Positions 12,041 to 25,327 of a DNA stretch of 64,000 nt are shown here, one piece after another. Position numbers and translations under genes: made by a program. The DNA is taken from the NCBI GenBank assembly GCA_950295325.1, contig OX485805.1, positions 50,990,758 through 51,054,757 of the forward strand. Direction: 5' to 3'. Each line of letters opens with the position of its first letter. Within the stretch, counting starts at the first letter, position 1. This DNA comes from Polytrichum commune (lineage: Eukaryota > Streptophyta > Polytrichopsida > Polytrichales > Polytrichaceae). The notes beneath the pieces are model-generated. The model searched no databases and had not been told where the DNA came from. It was given only the letters and a program-made list of their open reading frames with translations.

Positions 12041-12633
12041 TCATCATTCCAATGATGTGGTAACCCTACAAATTTTTCTTTCTCCAAGAGTTTACGGATC
12101 ATTATTCAATCGGTCCATTATTTTATAATTTTTGAAACAAAAGAAACACTTTACCACCTTGCTAATTTTTCCATCAAGTAGAGAGAAAATTTCATGGCGG
12201 AAATCGAATCACCAAACCACTTCATTTGGTTTTGGGTACCTTTGCACTATCATCTAGTAGTTTGGGGTCATCTCGGACCAAAGGGGGCAGAGATGAACAG
12301 ATGTGAAATTACTACATTCACACCACAAATGACATACTTCTGCTCAGATGCCAAGTTTCAAGTTCAGTATTAAGTTTATGATTTGTTCAAGGAGTAATGG
12401 GTTTCAGAGTGAAACACTGCACTCGAACACCTCATGTGTTGAAAGCAGTGCTTCCATCTTCGAGCTTCCAGAACCTGAATGATACAAGTCTTGTGGTTTG
12501 AATTATCACCTCCAATGTTCATTTGCCCACCTCAAACCTTATACTCATATTAAAAAATTAAAATGGATGTTTGAATATTAATTTCAAAATGGATGTTCCA
12601 GAGCATTTGAATCATCTGGATATGATCATTATT
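12041..12633. other. No feature recognised
   Basis: AT-rich DNA between two MITEs with no recognisable domain or repeat boundary. Confidence 0.4.
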
Positions 12634-13031
12634 ACCACACTAAATATTATATTTAGTGCCATATGATATTTTATGCCAATATGATAACTTTCCTAGTGGC
12701 ACTTCTTATGACTAAGTTTACGAGTGTTGTCATTCCAACTTACATTTAGTTCATTCAAATGCAAATGATTGAAAAAAATAAAAATAAAAATTTATATCCT
12801 AACATTTTGTAATGAAATATTGTCATGCATGATTGAAATGTGGATAAAAAAATCACTTAGTAAGTGACAGTACGTGCAACAATATAAATCTATAATGCCC
12901 AATTTTGTTAAGGAATGACAACCAATGTTAGGTTTACATTTAGTGTTGGTGACACTACCTGTGGGTGGTTTACAATTAGTATTGAGCAAGACATATAGAA
13001 TTGGTGACACGAAATACAAGATTTAGTGTAG
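12634..13031. mobile_element. MITE, family M2
   Basis: About 398 bp bounded by inverted repeats: the left end reads CCACACTAAATATTATATTT and the right end ACAAGATTTAGTGTAG, with TTTAGTGCCA and GGTGACACGAAAT just inside. The interior shares CACTTAGTAAGTGAC with the copy at 58449-58826, in opposite orientation. No coding capacity. Confidence 0.8.
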
Positions 13032-13358
13032 CTTGACTAGGTCCAACTTATTTTGTTGCTTAGTGGTGAGATTCACAAGATTGCTGCATTCCATCTGCAT
13101 GAAACCTGATGATGGACACATCTTTACATGGGATTCAGCAGTCACCATTTTGTTTTGAATGAATGGCAAAGTTAAATAGTTGAGAAAAATCTGGTAAATT
13201 CTGCCAGGGTTTTGCACAAAACTGGATTGCCTGCCACATGTGGTGGGCTACATCCTACTAGTGGGCACTTGAAAAACAATACAAAATAAGAACAGCTGCA
13301 CAGGGAGAGCCACCAGTCAACTTGCCTCAAGGCCAGCATAAATATTTGGCAGGAGCCA

Positions 13359-13595
13359 ATGTCAAAGGTGTACTTTCAAGTGGATTGGGGCTTGTTCTGT
13401 AATCCATTGAAAGAGGCGATGTTGCAGGCAAGATTCGCGGAGGATGAGCAGGCGTTAGAAAACATCATTGTCTGGACTCTGGAGAGTGTTCAGGCTTTGG
13501 TCCTTGTGTGTCGGAAGACTAGTCCCTGCAACAAAGGAAAATTGACACACTCCAACTCTTTCACCAATCTTGCTCTTCACCTCATTAGTAATTAA
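13359..13595 (+). CDS. Unrecognised small ORF, 78 codons
   Basis: An ATG-started frame in a slightly GC-richer patch, opening MSKVYFQVDWGLF. No domain, signal peptide or membrane segment is evident, and no upstream exon was found. It may be chance or a piece of an old element. Confidence 0.15.
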   Translation: MSKVYFQVDWGLFCNPLKEAMLQARFAEDEQALENIIVWTLESVQALVLVCRKTSPCNKGKLTHSNSFTNLALHLISN

Positions 13596-13599
13596 CTCT

Positions 13600-14187
13600 C
13601 CGATTTTGCTATCGGGTCATGGTTCACATTTCCCGTGATCTCACGTATGTTGGCAATACAGTGGAAGCTCGAGCATTTTTATCACTCTCGTGCACACAAA
13701 AATTGCCCCAGGGGAGCAACTAGGTATGTATTCACCTCAAAGCCAACGGTGACGGATTTCAAGTCAGCCTATTGATTCACCAACATATTTCCCAATGGTA
13801 CACCCCCAAGGCAATGGAGAGTTTCTCACAAATATTAACTTTTGGGAACACGACATGGAGTCGGTAGTGGGTGTTATCGATTTATTGATATCCCTTCACA
13901 TGCCAACAAAATCAACATGCACCCCAAGGGAGACAAATCCCTCTATGTTCCCACAACCACATGCAACACAAAGGAACTTTTTAAGGGGACTATAAGTAGT
14001 AAGGCTTGACAAAAAAAATAAAAATAAAGGTACTTGGAATGTTCTCAGAGTAAGCTCTCATATGATTTTGGAGTTCCTATATTTACCAAAACTTGTAGTA
14101 TTATTATGTGTTGGCCAATAAAGGTCAACCTATCTTTGGACTCACATGGACCAACTTGTGGAGTCCCAACTCGCACTCACCTCCATA
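13600..14187. other. No feature recognised
   Basis: Mixed composition, short frames only, no terminal repeats seen. Confidence 0.4.
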
Positions 14188-14676
14188 TACATTCTTTATG
14201 GTATTTAGTGTCATGACCATAAGTGGCGAACAATCCAAACTAGGTTGCTAGAGGTTTACAATTGTCATGTCTACTAATTTTCAACAAGACGTTATTTGTC
14301 AATAGATGTAACTTTTTGAAGTGAATGATTATTTACGTTATGACTTAGCAAACCACATTGGAGTAAGTTTTGGGATGATAGTTTTCCATATTTGTATGTC
14401 AAGAGGAAGCTATTCATGAGCATATTAATGTCAAGTACAATGTGTTTACAATTATGGCCAACTTGTTGACCATTGTGTAACCTATGTAGTAGGCATACAA
14501 TTCACAACATTATTGAGCATAATCATATCAAGGTATTCATAAGCACACGAATTCCAAGTACCATGTGGTTACACTAATGATCAAAATGTTGAACAGTAGT
14601 GTATCCCACAAATAAGCCTCATAATAGGGTATGTGACACTATTAAGTTAGCAACCACTAAATACCACAAATGATGT
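14188..14676. mobile_element. MITE, family S, about 490 bp
   Basis: The left end has TTTATGGTATTTAGTGTCAT and the right end ACTAAATACCACAAATGATG, its diverged inverse. The interior (phrases such as CAAGAGGAAG, GAGCATATTAATG, CAACTTGTTGACCATTGTG) recurs at 55880-56150 and, inverted, at 17430-17790 and 62681-63216. Confidence 0.8.
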
Positions 14677-14689
14677 CCATTGATTATGA

Positions 14690-14795
14690 TAAATATTATG
14701 GGCCACACCATTGAACTAATCTCTACAAAAAAGAACATTGGACATAATATTGTGGATGGTCATTTATTTACCAACCCCTTGTGTTTAAAGATATA
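14690..14795. repeat. Dispersed repeat D2
   Basis: The words TAAATATTATGGGCCACAC and, further on, a CCAACCCC end recur at 51570-51665 and, inverted, at 46925-47075. In two cases it lies beside a family S MITE, so it may be part of a larger composite element. Confidence 0.5.
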
Positions 14796-15110
14796 AGATA
14801 TAAGATTTGACATATTTCATTGGATTGGAATAAGCATACATAAATCTTCTAATCGAGTGGACAGAGGTGGATATATTACAAAACCGTAACAAATGTAACT
14901 AGGGTTGCACATTATTTTCAAACTTCATGGTGTGTAATGTGAGCCACACTATAAGACTAACCAAGAAAATCACAAAATATTACCACAATCAGTGCAGTTT
15001 CCTGGTGAAGCTTTATTATGGATGCCCAACACTATTTCCCTTGCAAATTTAGGTGTGATTCTGTGACAAGGACTCTTAAATGGAATTACCTTTGTACGGT
15101 TGTAGTCTTA

Positions 15111-15604
15111 GGGCCACTTCACACACGAGACTGAGAGCCCGTGATCATGACACTTCAAGTCACAGGTGGAAAAGGTGGAGGCGGTCCAAGTTCGCTTCAC
15201 ACTATGCTCGAGGGATCAATGGAGTATGTGAATGCAAGATGGTTGTAAAGTCTACATGGATTCCTACATGGCATTGAACGGATCATGTTTCATGGTCCCT
15301 TGGACTCTTTTCAAAAACCACCTCTTGGAGGTAGGCCTAACACAAAACCGGGAGACCATGGCACTCCGAAATCTGACAACCATTGAATTAATCTATTTTA
15401 TCATGTATGAGGATCCGCATGAATAGAAATTCATCGAAATAACATTGAGTTGAAGGCCCGGTCACGTATGACTTCCCACTACACTTGAGAGCCCGTGACC
15501 ACATTACGTGATTTTGGAGGTGTGTTGGGACGGCCTTTGGACACTCTCTTTTGGGCTCTCACAATTTCATGGTCACGGCTCTCAGCTTGTGTGTGGAGTG
15601 GCCC
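15111..15604. mobile_element. PIF/Harbinger-like non-autonomous element, TTA target duplication
   Basis: A 494-bp element with about 40-bp imperfect inverted repeats, starting GGGCCACTTCACACACGAG and ending GTGTGGAGTGGCCC. It is flanked on both sides by TTA (15108-15110 and 15605-15607), the target preference of the PIF/Harbinger group. A further inverted part of the terminal sequence (GAGAGCCCGTGACCA) lies inside near 15487. No transposase is encoded. Confidence 0.78.
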
Positions 15605-15607
15605 TTA

Positions 15608-16506
15608 TGATGTAACATCATTCATGCACACCTAAAACATGGGGTTGGACCCAAGTTGCTTGTCGTCACATGACCCCTAGTCTAGCTATTACCTATACAC
15701 CCTAGCTAGCTTTTGTCCATGATCACTTCACTAGTTTTTAATTTCCACAACGGCGCCTTAGTTGAATACTGGACTGAAAATCCTAAGCCTAACTTTGGAT
15801 GTTGCGAGGACAGGTGAGGGGGGGTTGGAGGTGAGGTCCAAGATGCTGAATGAAGGGCTACATAATAAGGCTAGTCCTCTTGAGAGTAACTAACTCGAGT
15901 AACAACAGGTTGATATTTGGAGATGGAGCCATGCATGCAAGCGCGGAGCGAGTAAACCCCTTCCATGATTTCCTCCGTTTAGTATGGGGGAAAAGGGGGG
16001 AAGAAATTACCACATGTTTTCTACCCGTCACATGGATCCGTTAAATGACTTGCACAGGAGCTTCAAGTGCTTTTTGCCTGCCAACTTTGTACTTGAGTGT
16101 TCCTTCCAGAATGTGCCCATAAACAAGCCCTGGGAAATGGCCGCGCAAGTGCCTGTAAGTTTTTTCAAAATATGGAACCCCAGCTCAGCTTTGACCAGCA
16201 GCCCCCCATAAACAAGGGCTCCACGTCACCCAGCTTTTACCGCTGGGAGCGAGGCCAATAGCTTGGGCGAAGGAGCCCAGGCCGTTGGAGGATGACATGG
16301 TAGTATAATCAATATGATATATACCTACTTAGAATGGAAACTGGTGAGGAAGGCGTAGCCAATCCGCCACGATGGGTTAAATTCCGTTGACAAAATCTGG
16401 GGCCAACAGGAAGGGCGACATGAAGTGTGGGCAAACAGATGCTTGAATTGCAAAGGGATCACATTAGGGGGTGTCATTACTCCTCTTCATAGTTACATCA
16501 CAAGAA
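15608..16506. other. No feature recognised
   Basis: Mixed composition and short frames only. A GC-richer patch around 16090-16290 has no recognisable product. Confidence 0.4.
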
Positions 16507-16509
16507 TAA

Positions 16510-17037
16510 GGGCATGTTTAGACTTGGGGCCAAGGCCATTGTGAACGAAGGCCAATATGTCCCATGTGGCATGCAAATCGGCCCCCAAGGCCATTAATAA
16601 GAAAGTAACCTAACTTCATTCATTGCTTTCATGTGTAAACCTATTTAGGTGGGGTTGGGGCCATTTGGAGGCTGCAATTATGAGAGGGTTATGAGAGGTT
16701 TCAACGTACTCATGAACTATTCTATGGATAATATTTAAAGCATAATAAATTTAGAATTTCTCCCCTCCTATTCAATGCTCAAAGAATAAACTACTACAAG
16801 CAAATAAAAGCTCTGACAATGGCCTCAACTAGAGGGAAAGAGTCCACAAGGTTGGGAGCTCTCTTTTCCAAGGCTTGAGGCCATTGTCATGATGAATAAA
16901 ATAATTTATTTGTTAATTGGCCCCAACTCATGGTGTAAACTTGAAGAGGCGAGTCCCAGCCTCTCTACCAATGAGAGGAGTGGATTTCTTTCACCCCAAC
17001 CTATTTTTGAGCCTTGACTCCAAGTCTAAACCCGCCC
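16510..17037. mobile_element. Tourist/PIF-like non-autonomous element, TAA target duplication
   Basis: A 528-bp element starting GGGCATGTTTAGACTTGGG and ending CCAAGTCTAAACCCGCCC, with imperfect inverted repeats of about 28 bp. TAA flanks both ends (16507-16509 and 17038-17040). GGGC ends with a TAA duplication are typical of Tourist-like elements. No transposase frame. Confidence 0.8.
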
Positions 17038-17105
17038 TAATAGTCTCGGCAGGTTCTTGTTATACACTGTGGCAACATCCTGTCTTTGTGGGAAATGATG
17101 GTATA

Positions 17106-17336
17106 CTACACTGGTTACCCTAATTGCTTTGTGTTGTTATTTGGAGTTACACAGTGCTATAGTTATTCAATGAGAATGTGATATTTTATCAAGCAAAGTC
17201 ATTTTTATGTTTTATGATGTCCAAACAACTTACTCAACTTTCATTAGAAACCAAAAAAAAGGAACTCATGAGTAAGACGTGATTGCATTGCGTAGCTCTG
17301 AAGAGTAGCATGCAGTCCTTGGGATAATCGATGTAG
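17106..17336. mobile_element. MITE, family M1, diverged copy
   Basis: A 231-bp element starting CTACACTGGTTACCC and ending GGGATAATCGATGTAG, with the internal words TATTTGGAGTTACA and AAGCAAAGTCATTT shared with 28058-28298. More diverged than the copy at 11817. Confidence 0.75.
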
Positions 17337-17429
17337 TGTATTTCTCATTCATTTAGTGGAAACTCTACACTAAACATCTGATTTAGTGTGGTCCACACCG
17401 TTCATCATCAACCCAAATTTACTCATCAT

Positions 17430-17790
17430 TTACTAAGTTGGGCCATTGATGTGATCAAGTATGACCAATAATGTTCTAAGATTTATGTCTAGGATACACG
17501 ATGGTCAACAAGTTGACCACAAGTGTAAACACATGATATTTGGCATTAGCACGTTCAATAATATTTTCCTCTAATATACTAGACATAAAACTATCATCTC
17601 AAGCACTTCAACATGATACGCTATACATCATACCGTCAAAAATCATGCACTTCAAAAAAGTTATTTATGTTGGCAAATAACGTCATTTCAACAATTAGTG
17701 GACGTGATATTACTAGACTTCTAGAGATAAAATGACATCAAAGACCCCACATCAGTATAGACAAGTCCAATCTAAATGAATCGACCCTAG
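17430..17790. mobile_element. Family S MITE, internal fragment, inverted
   Basis: Shares GGTCAACAAGTTGACCA, GGCATTAGCACGTTCAATAA and AAACTATCATCTCAAG with 62681-63216 in the same orientation. The ends are not clear. Confidence 0.65.
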
Positions 17791-17799
17791 GCTTAAGGT

Positions 17800-20700
17800 G
17801 CATACACCCAAAACCAACACTGTTACACAGTTGAACCTCTCAAACACATAGTAGTGATACACACCTAGCTAGTTGTGTGGTTTCAAACGATGTGTTCGTT
17901 TGGAGTAGGCCTACATACATATAGAGAGGAGACATGTTTTTCACTTTAATTAACTTTCCCAACCACGACGGATAGTTACATCGACACTCACGCATGCAGC
18001 TCGAGCATTAATATTCTCGCCTACGTATCTCCAAATTTGGTATTCTTTCCCCTCTCGCGATGAATTTGAGGAGGCCGGTAACATGGTCCTTGTACAGGTG
18101 GCATGTCGGGATTGGTGGGGTCACTGCCTGTTAGTGGAGACATGAGGAAACAGTGATTGGTGTGCCAAGGCACACATCCCACAAAAGGTGTGCCAAGGTC
18201 GGTCGGTCAGGCGGTCATCCACACCCAAACCATCCGATCGAGCTCATGCCACTTATCACTTGTTCATCCTCCACTCCAATCCAAAAAGGCCTACTTATCT
18301 GCATGGAAAGGTGCAACTCCTCTTTGCGAAATCTAGATGCACTTATTAGTCGACATTAGATCTAGAAATCGAAGTTTATGAATATGCAGTGCAGTGCGAT
18401 GCGATCATGGATGTTTAATTGGCGCTCCTTTCCTGTTTCCTGTTTCCTGGGAGCTCCACGGGAGTGATTTTAAATAGCTAGAGTACTTGAAACCAATACA
18501 CTGAAATCTCCGTTGACCTGGTTAACCCCTAATCCTGAACGGTGGAGGACGGAGTTTCTAGCAATGTTGAACTTTGAAGCAATGCTGTTCACATCATCGT
18601 TGTATAAGTTCCGTCGTCACTTGTACAGTTGTTTCCATTTGCTCATTTAGGGCCCATGTGGCCATTCCCTATGTTATCATCAGATCGACTTAGGGCAAAG
18701 TTGTTCAAGTGCCTACTGTGTTTGTACACATCAAAAATGCCTTTGGATGTATGAAGGAAGGGGCCTTGTGTACATATATCTATGTATCTATATATATATT
18801 TCTCTACATACATAATACTTAAAAAAAATTGCGCATCTATAAACTAATAATAAAAAAGTAATCTTGCATGTCAAAGAACAACTTCAAGATTGTTCACGGT
18901 GTATAAAGTCAAGCTAGAAAGTGGCACCATCCCTTCTACATACCCACCAAACATTAGCAAGAAATGAAGGTCTCTCTGCCATGGTCTATGTGAAACATTG
19001 TCATCTAGAACTTGTCAAATAGTGGTTCATATTTTGAATCAAAGATGATAAATTTTGACACACGTTTGACACAAACTGAGATTTCTTCTTTGAAGTCTCA
19101 GATGGCATAGGTCAAAAGGACCGTGTTGAATGAACCCATTTTCCGTAACCAGCCTCACATGGCCCATAACGCGCCACAAACCGTAGTTGTTGAGCCCACA
19201 ATTTTAAAAGAGCAAAGATGACAAAGAACACAATGAGGCCGGGGCATACCTTTTGGCCACGAGTGCGTAAAGTTGCAGGACAACCATAGCCATTGGCTTG
19301 ATGTGCTTCCTTTGACATGGTTTTTGTTTTTGTAGGTGGAAATGGCTATGGTGGTTCCTTTCGATGTTATGTAGGATGGATACTTTTCAGAGTTTGTCTT
19401 GCCTACTAGCCATGATCATGCTTGTGCTATCTATTGTAGGGTGAATTATTCTAAATGCAAATTTGTTATTGGCAATCAATTAGTAACTACTATGCACTGC
19501 ACTTCGGTTGTTCGATGAATGCGTTGGCTTTCTAGCTATGGCATCTAGCCATGGTGAGTGGGACTCAAGTTTCCGTTGATGTAGAAACTTGAGTTTTGGT
19601 CTAAATTGGGGACTCTAAGGAAGGGAACCTACTAGCAAACTTGTTCTTTAAGTTAGTATTTGGTTAGTTCCTTTCCTTTCCTCACCTGCCCTTTCCTTTA
19701 GTATGATGTATAAGCCCTTCAAATGTCACTTTGTTTCTCTCAAAAATTCATACAGTTCATTATATCTTACATTCTGAAAGGCAATACTATCATGTCTAAT
19801 CACCCGAACATTGGAATAAGATCCTAAATCTTCATTCTATAATATGAAGATTAATTTATTTATATCTCTATTATGTTGTGTTAAATTATAAGTTCATATT
19901 AGATAAGCGCAATATACATTGCACATAATTAATGCAATAATAAAATCATACCAACCCATCTGGGGGGAGGGGGGGGGTCATTGGCGAAAATCGTAGAAAC
20001 AACGCGCAATAAAAAATATGGTCTAATATATTTATTATAGATAAATTTTGCAAAATATGTAAATATAATATAGGGAGTTTAAAAATAATAATAAATGTTT
20101 ACATGTAAAATACCATCACATATAATGGCCTCTTTTATCTAGTCGGTGTATGTAAAATAACATGGAAACAATTACTAGGGGTAATGGGTCTAGGGTAGGG
20201 TCTGTGCTAGTGGATGAAAAGATGTAATCTTTTGTTGGAAAATCTTGGATGGATGACTTTGTAAGTTGGGTGGCTTGAACGTTACTGAACCAACGTATCT
20301 AATGCAGAGTTAATGTTCTCTACCTACATGCCGGGAGGGAAAATTCTAGCACGTTGTTTGAATTGCAATCTTCGTTCCCATTTTCTTTGGCAATATAAGT
20401 AAAATAGGATACTTTACAATGATTCCTCCAAAAAAATATAATTACTAATAGGGTGTATTAAAATAGAAGCATTTACCTTTATTTTGAAAAAACCCATACC
20501 TTATAATCTTTTCTGCAAGGTAAACAACCCCCCAATAAATAACTCCTGAGCGCACATGTATGCATTAATATAAGAGGGAGTGACTCCCCACCCCCCCCCC
20601 CCAAGCAACCCATTTGTGAACTTTACTTGTCTCCACTTTAATCCCTAAAAATAACAAGGTTATATTTGGCATTTTCACTTTATTAATAGAGGTCCATGGT

Positions 20701-21900
20701 TCTTGACTTAAACTCAAATAATGATTTATGAAAATTAGGGAGGTAGTAAATAAAAGCATTTGATGGTAATTTTTTACCCAAAAATTAGATTTGGACGCAC
20801 CCTGGGCTATTTCGCCTTAGATTTTATTTTATTATAATTCCCTCATTACTACAACACTATTTTGCACTACACGTGGTCCATCATGGGTCATGCTTCATTC
20901 CAATCGTCTCAACTTGCAAAGTCTAAGGAAAAGCATATCAAGGTCAATTCTAAACCATGACTTCTCAAGTTATGTTTTACTTTCATAGATTGAAACACTA
21001 TATTTAATAATCAATGACTTTTAGTTGATCTGAAAACTATTTCATTTCAATACAAGGCTTCGAAATGTGGAGAAAGGAAAAACATGGTTGGCATAATATA
21101 TTTCCAATTTGGAAGCCAATTGGAGAATTGATCATAATTACATGGATAAAAATATACGTACCGGTCAAAAATGACAAGTGAAGGGGGCCCATTACCATGG
21201 GTCATTGGAAAACACAATCGATCAATTATTGATTTTTGTAATAATAATGCAAAGCATTGATATCATGTATTGATATTTTGAAACAGTAGTGTGAACACAA
21301 TCCTAGCAATACTACATGTGCTCAATAGCACTAGTCATCAAGCTCAAGAAATCACACAATTTTGTTGTAGATATATGTTGAAGTATGATTGAACTTGTAG
21401 TTCTTGGTATCCACCTTATAGTAAACGTGTTTGCGGTACACCCAATTTCCTTTCTTTCTCAAAGCTTGAAAGGACATTTTGTTGAAATCATGGGATTTGT
21501 TTTGTGGGTTTTCACCTATTGTAACTTGGGAGGAGTTATCCTCCTTTAAGATGATGTTGATAATCACTTCAAATCCTAGATGTGTAATGGCAATGACTCC
21601 AACAACATAGTATCCGTCCATGAGTCCCATTGTTTTCCTGTTTTCACATTACTAGAATTTGACTCATTGTCCTTGATGACCTGGAAGTTGAGTGGGCGCT
21701 TGGGTTTGGTGGCATTAAGAAATGCAACTAAGGTTTTGGGAGTTCGCAATTGCTAAAAGCCTACAAGGTAGTGAAAGTGCTTCCGTCCGTTGCAATTGGA
21801 ACCTGAAAACCTTAAGTGCTAATACCTCCTTCATAGAGAGCTTGGTATCTATCATTCTGGCCATGTGCTAGATACATAGGCAAATCTTGTACATATTTCT
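17800..21900. other. Long AT-rich stretch, no gene recognised
   Basis: Contains a near-pure G run at 19962-19978, a C12 run at 20591-20602 and many A/T-only stretches between 18780 and 20810. The words AGCATTTACC near 20470 and an imperfect copy near 20755 hint at a worn repeat. No domain was recognised in any frame. Confidence 0.45.
20591..20602. repeat. Poly(C) tract, 12 bases
   Basis: An uninterrupted run of 12 C, one of four such tracts in the window. Confidence 0.95.
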
Positions 21901-21939
21901 TCATATTCACTCATACAACACTTGATGTCATGAGGGCAA

Positions 21940-23130
21940 AACCAAAATTCATGCTCCACATTGTTGGTGGAATGAGACTCCTTTTTTCAACCCTTTGTAA
22001 GTTGGAGTAAGAATGCCAAGTTTGTCAGTTCCGACTTTGGTGTTGCACAAAAGTCTTGAATTGGCCTACAATGCTTAACATTTTATGGTAGAGATGTGGG
22101 AAAGTCTTAAAATGTGCCATTGGGAATTAAGGTAGTCAATCTCTAACACGGATGTGGTATGAGCCACACCATGCATTGCAAAGTTTAAGGCCTCCTTTGT
22201 GTATGCCATTTATGCCCAACCTTATGCAAACTAGCAGACTAGTGGAAAAGACACGTGGGATCACAATCAATCATGGACAAATTTGTATCATTGCCCCCAT
22301 AAATCTTCCTCAACACATTCCAATGTGCATGAGCATTGTCTATCATGAAACCGTTGAAGTTACATTTGTCATTCCATTCTCTATCATGACAACATTCAAT
22401 ATCCCCCGGAAGAGAGTCAATATTGTGTCATTTTTAAATAGTATGTCACAATATGCAATCATCAACAATTTACAATATATTCCATTGTACACATGGTATA
22501 CCATAATTGTCTAGTCCTTCAAATGCTTCACATGGTCAAACATTTTGCATGATTTTTTCATTCCCCTCCAACCTACATAAGTTTCACAATTTCACACCAT
22601 TCCTTGGAAGGTACACTATTATTATGAAAATAATTATTTGGTCTTTTGACTTGCTCTGGAAAGCAACTATCATGGATGTACGTGAGACTTGATTGGTTTT
22701 GAGCACTATAATACAATCAATAGTCCCAATTCAGTACGTACAAATTGTTATGATCCCAATATAACTCTGTGACAATTTGGGAAGGCAAGAGTATTGATTT
22801 TTTTCATAACCACCTTTATGTTGAACTAGCTAGGTGATGTCTTTCACCATTTGATGGAGATTTTAGAAGGCAATATCCTAGGATTTGTTTTGCTTGTTGC
22901 TATGACTAATATGGCATAATTCTTGGCAGCGGGCATTTTCACGTCATCCTTCACATCCTTTGCATATTGATAAGCCTTGTCCAATGACTCACGCCATGTA
23001 CGTCTAGACACGTGGTGGTTATTCACACCTGGATGAATACAAACCCTAAACATCCCAAGGATGTGGAGTAGACATATATTAAATGAGCATGGCACAAAAC
23101 AATGCACATAGGGGTTAAACAACATGCCTT
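21940..23130 (-). pseudogene. Decayed transposase-like coding region, possibly MULE-type
   Basis: On the minus strand near 22395-22180 a frame reads GFMIDNAHAHWNVLRKIYGG followed by TCLFH, then breaks at a stop. By memory this resembles a central part of plant MULE/FAR1-like transposases, where such a phrase lies near a TCLFHW motif; that assignment is tentative. Frames above and below (for example WRESLDKAYQYAKDVKDDV near 23000) are separated by stops and frameshifts. A similar but shorter piece lies at 60740-60900, with shared words such as GCTCCACATTGTTGGTGGA. It cannot make an active enzyme. Confidence 0.35.
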
Positions 23131-23215
23131 ACACTTCAATCTGGATTTTCCAAGGGCCATAATATCCACACAAATTGGGACACGAATTAATCCTGTCCAT
23201 TCGCTATTGTTACAA

Positions 23216-23227
23216 CCCCCCCCCCCC
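23216..23227. repeat. Poly(C) tract followed by A-rich AAAT repeat
   Basis: Twelve C followed directly by nine A and then AAAT/AATA repeats to about 23258. The poly(C)-poly(A) junction is unusual but short. Confidence 0.9.
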
Positions 23228-23398
23228 AAAAAAAAATAAAATAAATAAATAAATAAATGCAATATAGGTTATATCAATGAGCAGTAGGACATTGGAGATG
23301 ACCATCACAAAATGAATTCCTAGATAAAAACCCAATATTATTTTGGATAATAATTGTTTTGGAAGTGCACCAAGGGTGCTTGTCACATATCTTGTCCA

Positions 23399-23682
23399 TG
23401 TCGTTGAAGGTAGAGCATAAGGTTGCTCCTAGTCATAAGATAGTGTTTGTTAAAGGCTTAGGAGTGAATAAGGTTTGAATAAGTCCATATGGTTTGTGGG
23501 ACAATGGGAGTTGAGATATCCCATTGTATGAATCAGGGAGGAAAAATGCAATAAAGGGCAAGGCAAGGGATGGAGGTGGTCATCTCACTCTAAACATTGT
23601 TCATATGCCTTTGTCTATGTGTATTTGCTTGTGCAATCGATCTCTAGTTTTATTGTGCTTCAGTAGGTTATAAGCCCACTCA
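23399..23682 (+). repeat. Left LTR of copia copy 1
   Basis: Starts near TTGAAGGTAGAGCA and ends CCCACTCA. The last 110 bp match the right LTR closely, including GTGTATTTGCTTGTGCAAT. Confidence 0.8.
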
Positions 23683-23759
23683 CGCAAATTCTAGAGTTAG
23701 AGATTTGATAGCTAGTTGGGTAGGGAGTGGATCTTGAGAGGCTTTAGTGCTCAGAGGAG

Positions 23760-25300
23760 TTTTAGGGTGTTTCGTGTTGGAGGTGCATTTGTGCACATTT
23801 GGAACATTGGTTGGTGCTCGAAGGTTCATAGGTTTGGAGATTGGAGCATTGGAGGTGTACAAATGCACATTTGGAGGTTGTAAGTGTTGATATGAGTTGG
23901 TTGATGCATTTGTGTTTTTTTTTAGTGTTTGAAGGTTATTTGAATGTAAGAGGGTTTGGAGTGCAAATGTGCACATTTGAGGATATTAAGGTCATTTGGA
24001 GGCAGGTGGACATGATTTGAGGATGTTGAGTGCAAGTCGTGCACATTTAAGGGCATTGAGTGCAAGTCGTGCACATTTAAGGGCATTGAGTGCAAGTTGT
24101 GCACATTTGAGGGTGTTGAGGTCATTTGAGGGTAAGAAGATTTGATTAGAAGGTGTTGAGCACAAGTTGTACAAATTTTAACGTTTAAGGTCATTTGAGA
24201 GTAAGAGAACTTCATTTGAATGTGTTCAGTGTAAGTTCTGCACATTAGAGAGTATTAGGGTCATTTGAGGTGAAGAGGACATGATTTGAGGTTGTTGAGT
24301 ATAATTGTGTACATATGAGGGTGTTAAGCGTATGTGAGTTGGAAAATATTTTATTCAAGTGATTAGAGGGTGCAAAGGTACATGTGAAATGAGAAAGGCT
24401 TGATTTGAGTGGATTGAAGTTGGGAAGGCAAATTTGAATTAAATAGGGCTTTATTTGAGTAATTTAAAGGAGCTAAAACACATTTGAGTTGGGAAATACT
24501 TGATTTGAGTGGCTTGAGGTTGGAAAGGCATATTTAAGATGAAGAGGAGTCATTTGAATGTTTTGGGGGTCAAAATATATATATTTAAGTTGAAAAGGGC
24601 CTAATTTGAGTGGTTGAGGGCATAAAGGAACAATAGAGTTAAGAGGGTGCAAAAACACATTTGAATTGGAAAGGGCTAAATTGGAATGGAAATGCACATT
24701 AATATTGAAGAGGGCCCGATTTGACTGATTTGAGTGTGCAAAGGCACATTTGAGTTGAAAAATACTTAATTTGAGTGCTTTGAGGCTATAGAAATGTTGG
24801 GGTTGAAGAGGACTTGATTTGGTTGATTTAAGGATGCATAGGCACAGTTGATTTAAGGAGGACTTTATTTGAATCGTTCAAAGGTACAAAGCCACATAAG
24901 ATACCACGAGTGCTTTATTGAGTTGATTAAGGGTGCAAGGGCACATTTGAGATCAAAAGTGTTCATTTGAGATGAAAATGATATGACTTGAATGGATCGA
25001 GGTTGCAAAGGCATTTTTGAAAGCAAGGGGGCTCATCATAGTTCAAAAGCATATGACTTTAATGGATTGAATGTGCAAAGGCACATTGGAAAGCAAAAGA
25101 GCCTAAATGGAGTGGATTCAATGTTCAAAGATGCATTTGAGTGCAGGAGGATCCAACTTGCATGGATTGAGAGCAAGAAGGTCTGACTTGCATGGTTGGA
25201 GGTGCAAATGGGTATTTTAGCTTAAGACGGGTTGATAGAGGTTTGTGAAACCATTGACTGCACATAAAAACTTAAGAATAGTTGATTTAAGTTAATAGAG
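23760..25300 (+). repeat. Decayed minisatellite leader of copia copy 1
   Basis: Words such as GCACATTTGAG, TTGATTTGAGTG and GGTGCAAAGGCACA recur dozens of times at irregular spacing. A clean part at 24021-24110 is three tandem copies of a 30-bp unit ending GTGCACATTTAA. The same word set is found at 35540-36038. It precedes gag and seems to be the untranslated leader of this family. Confidence 0.8.
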
Positions 25301-25327
25301 AATATATCAAAAAACTTTGAATGTAAG

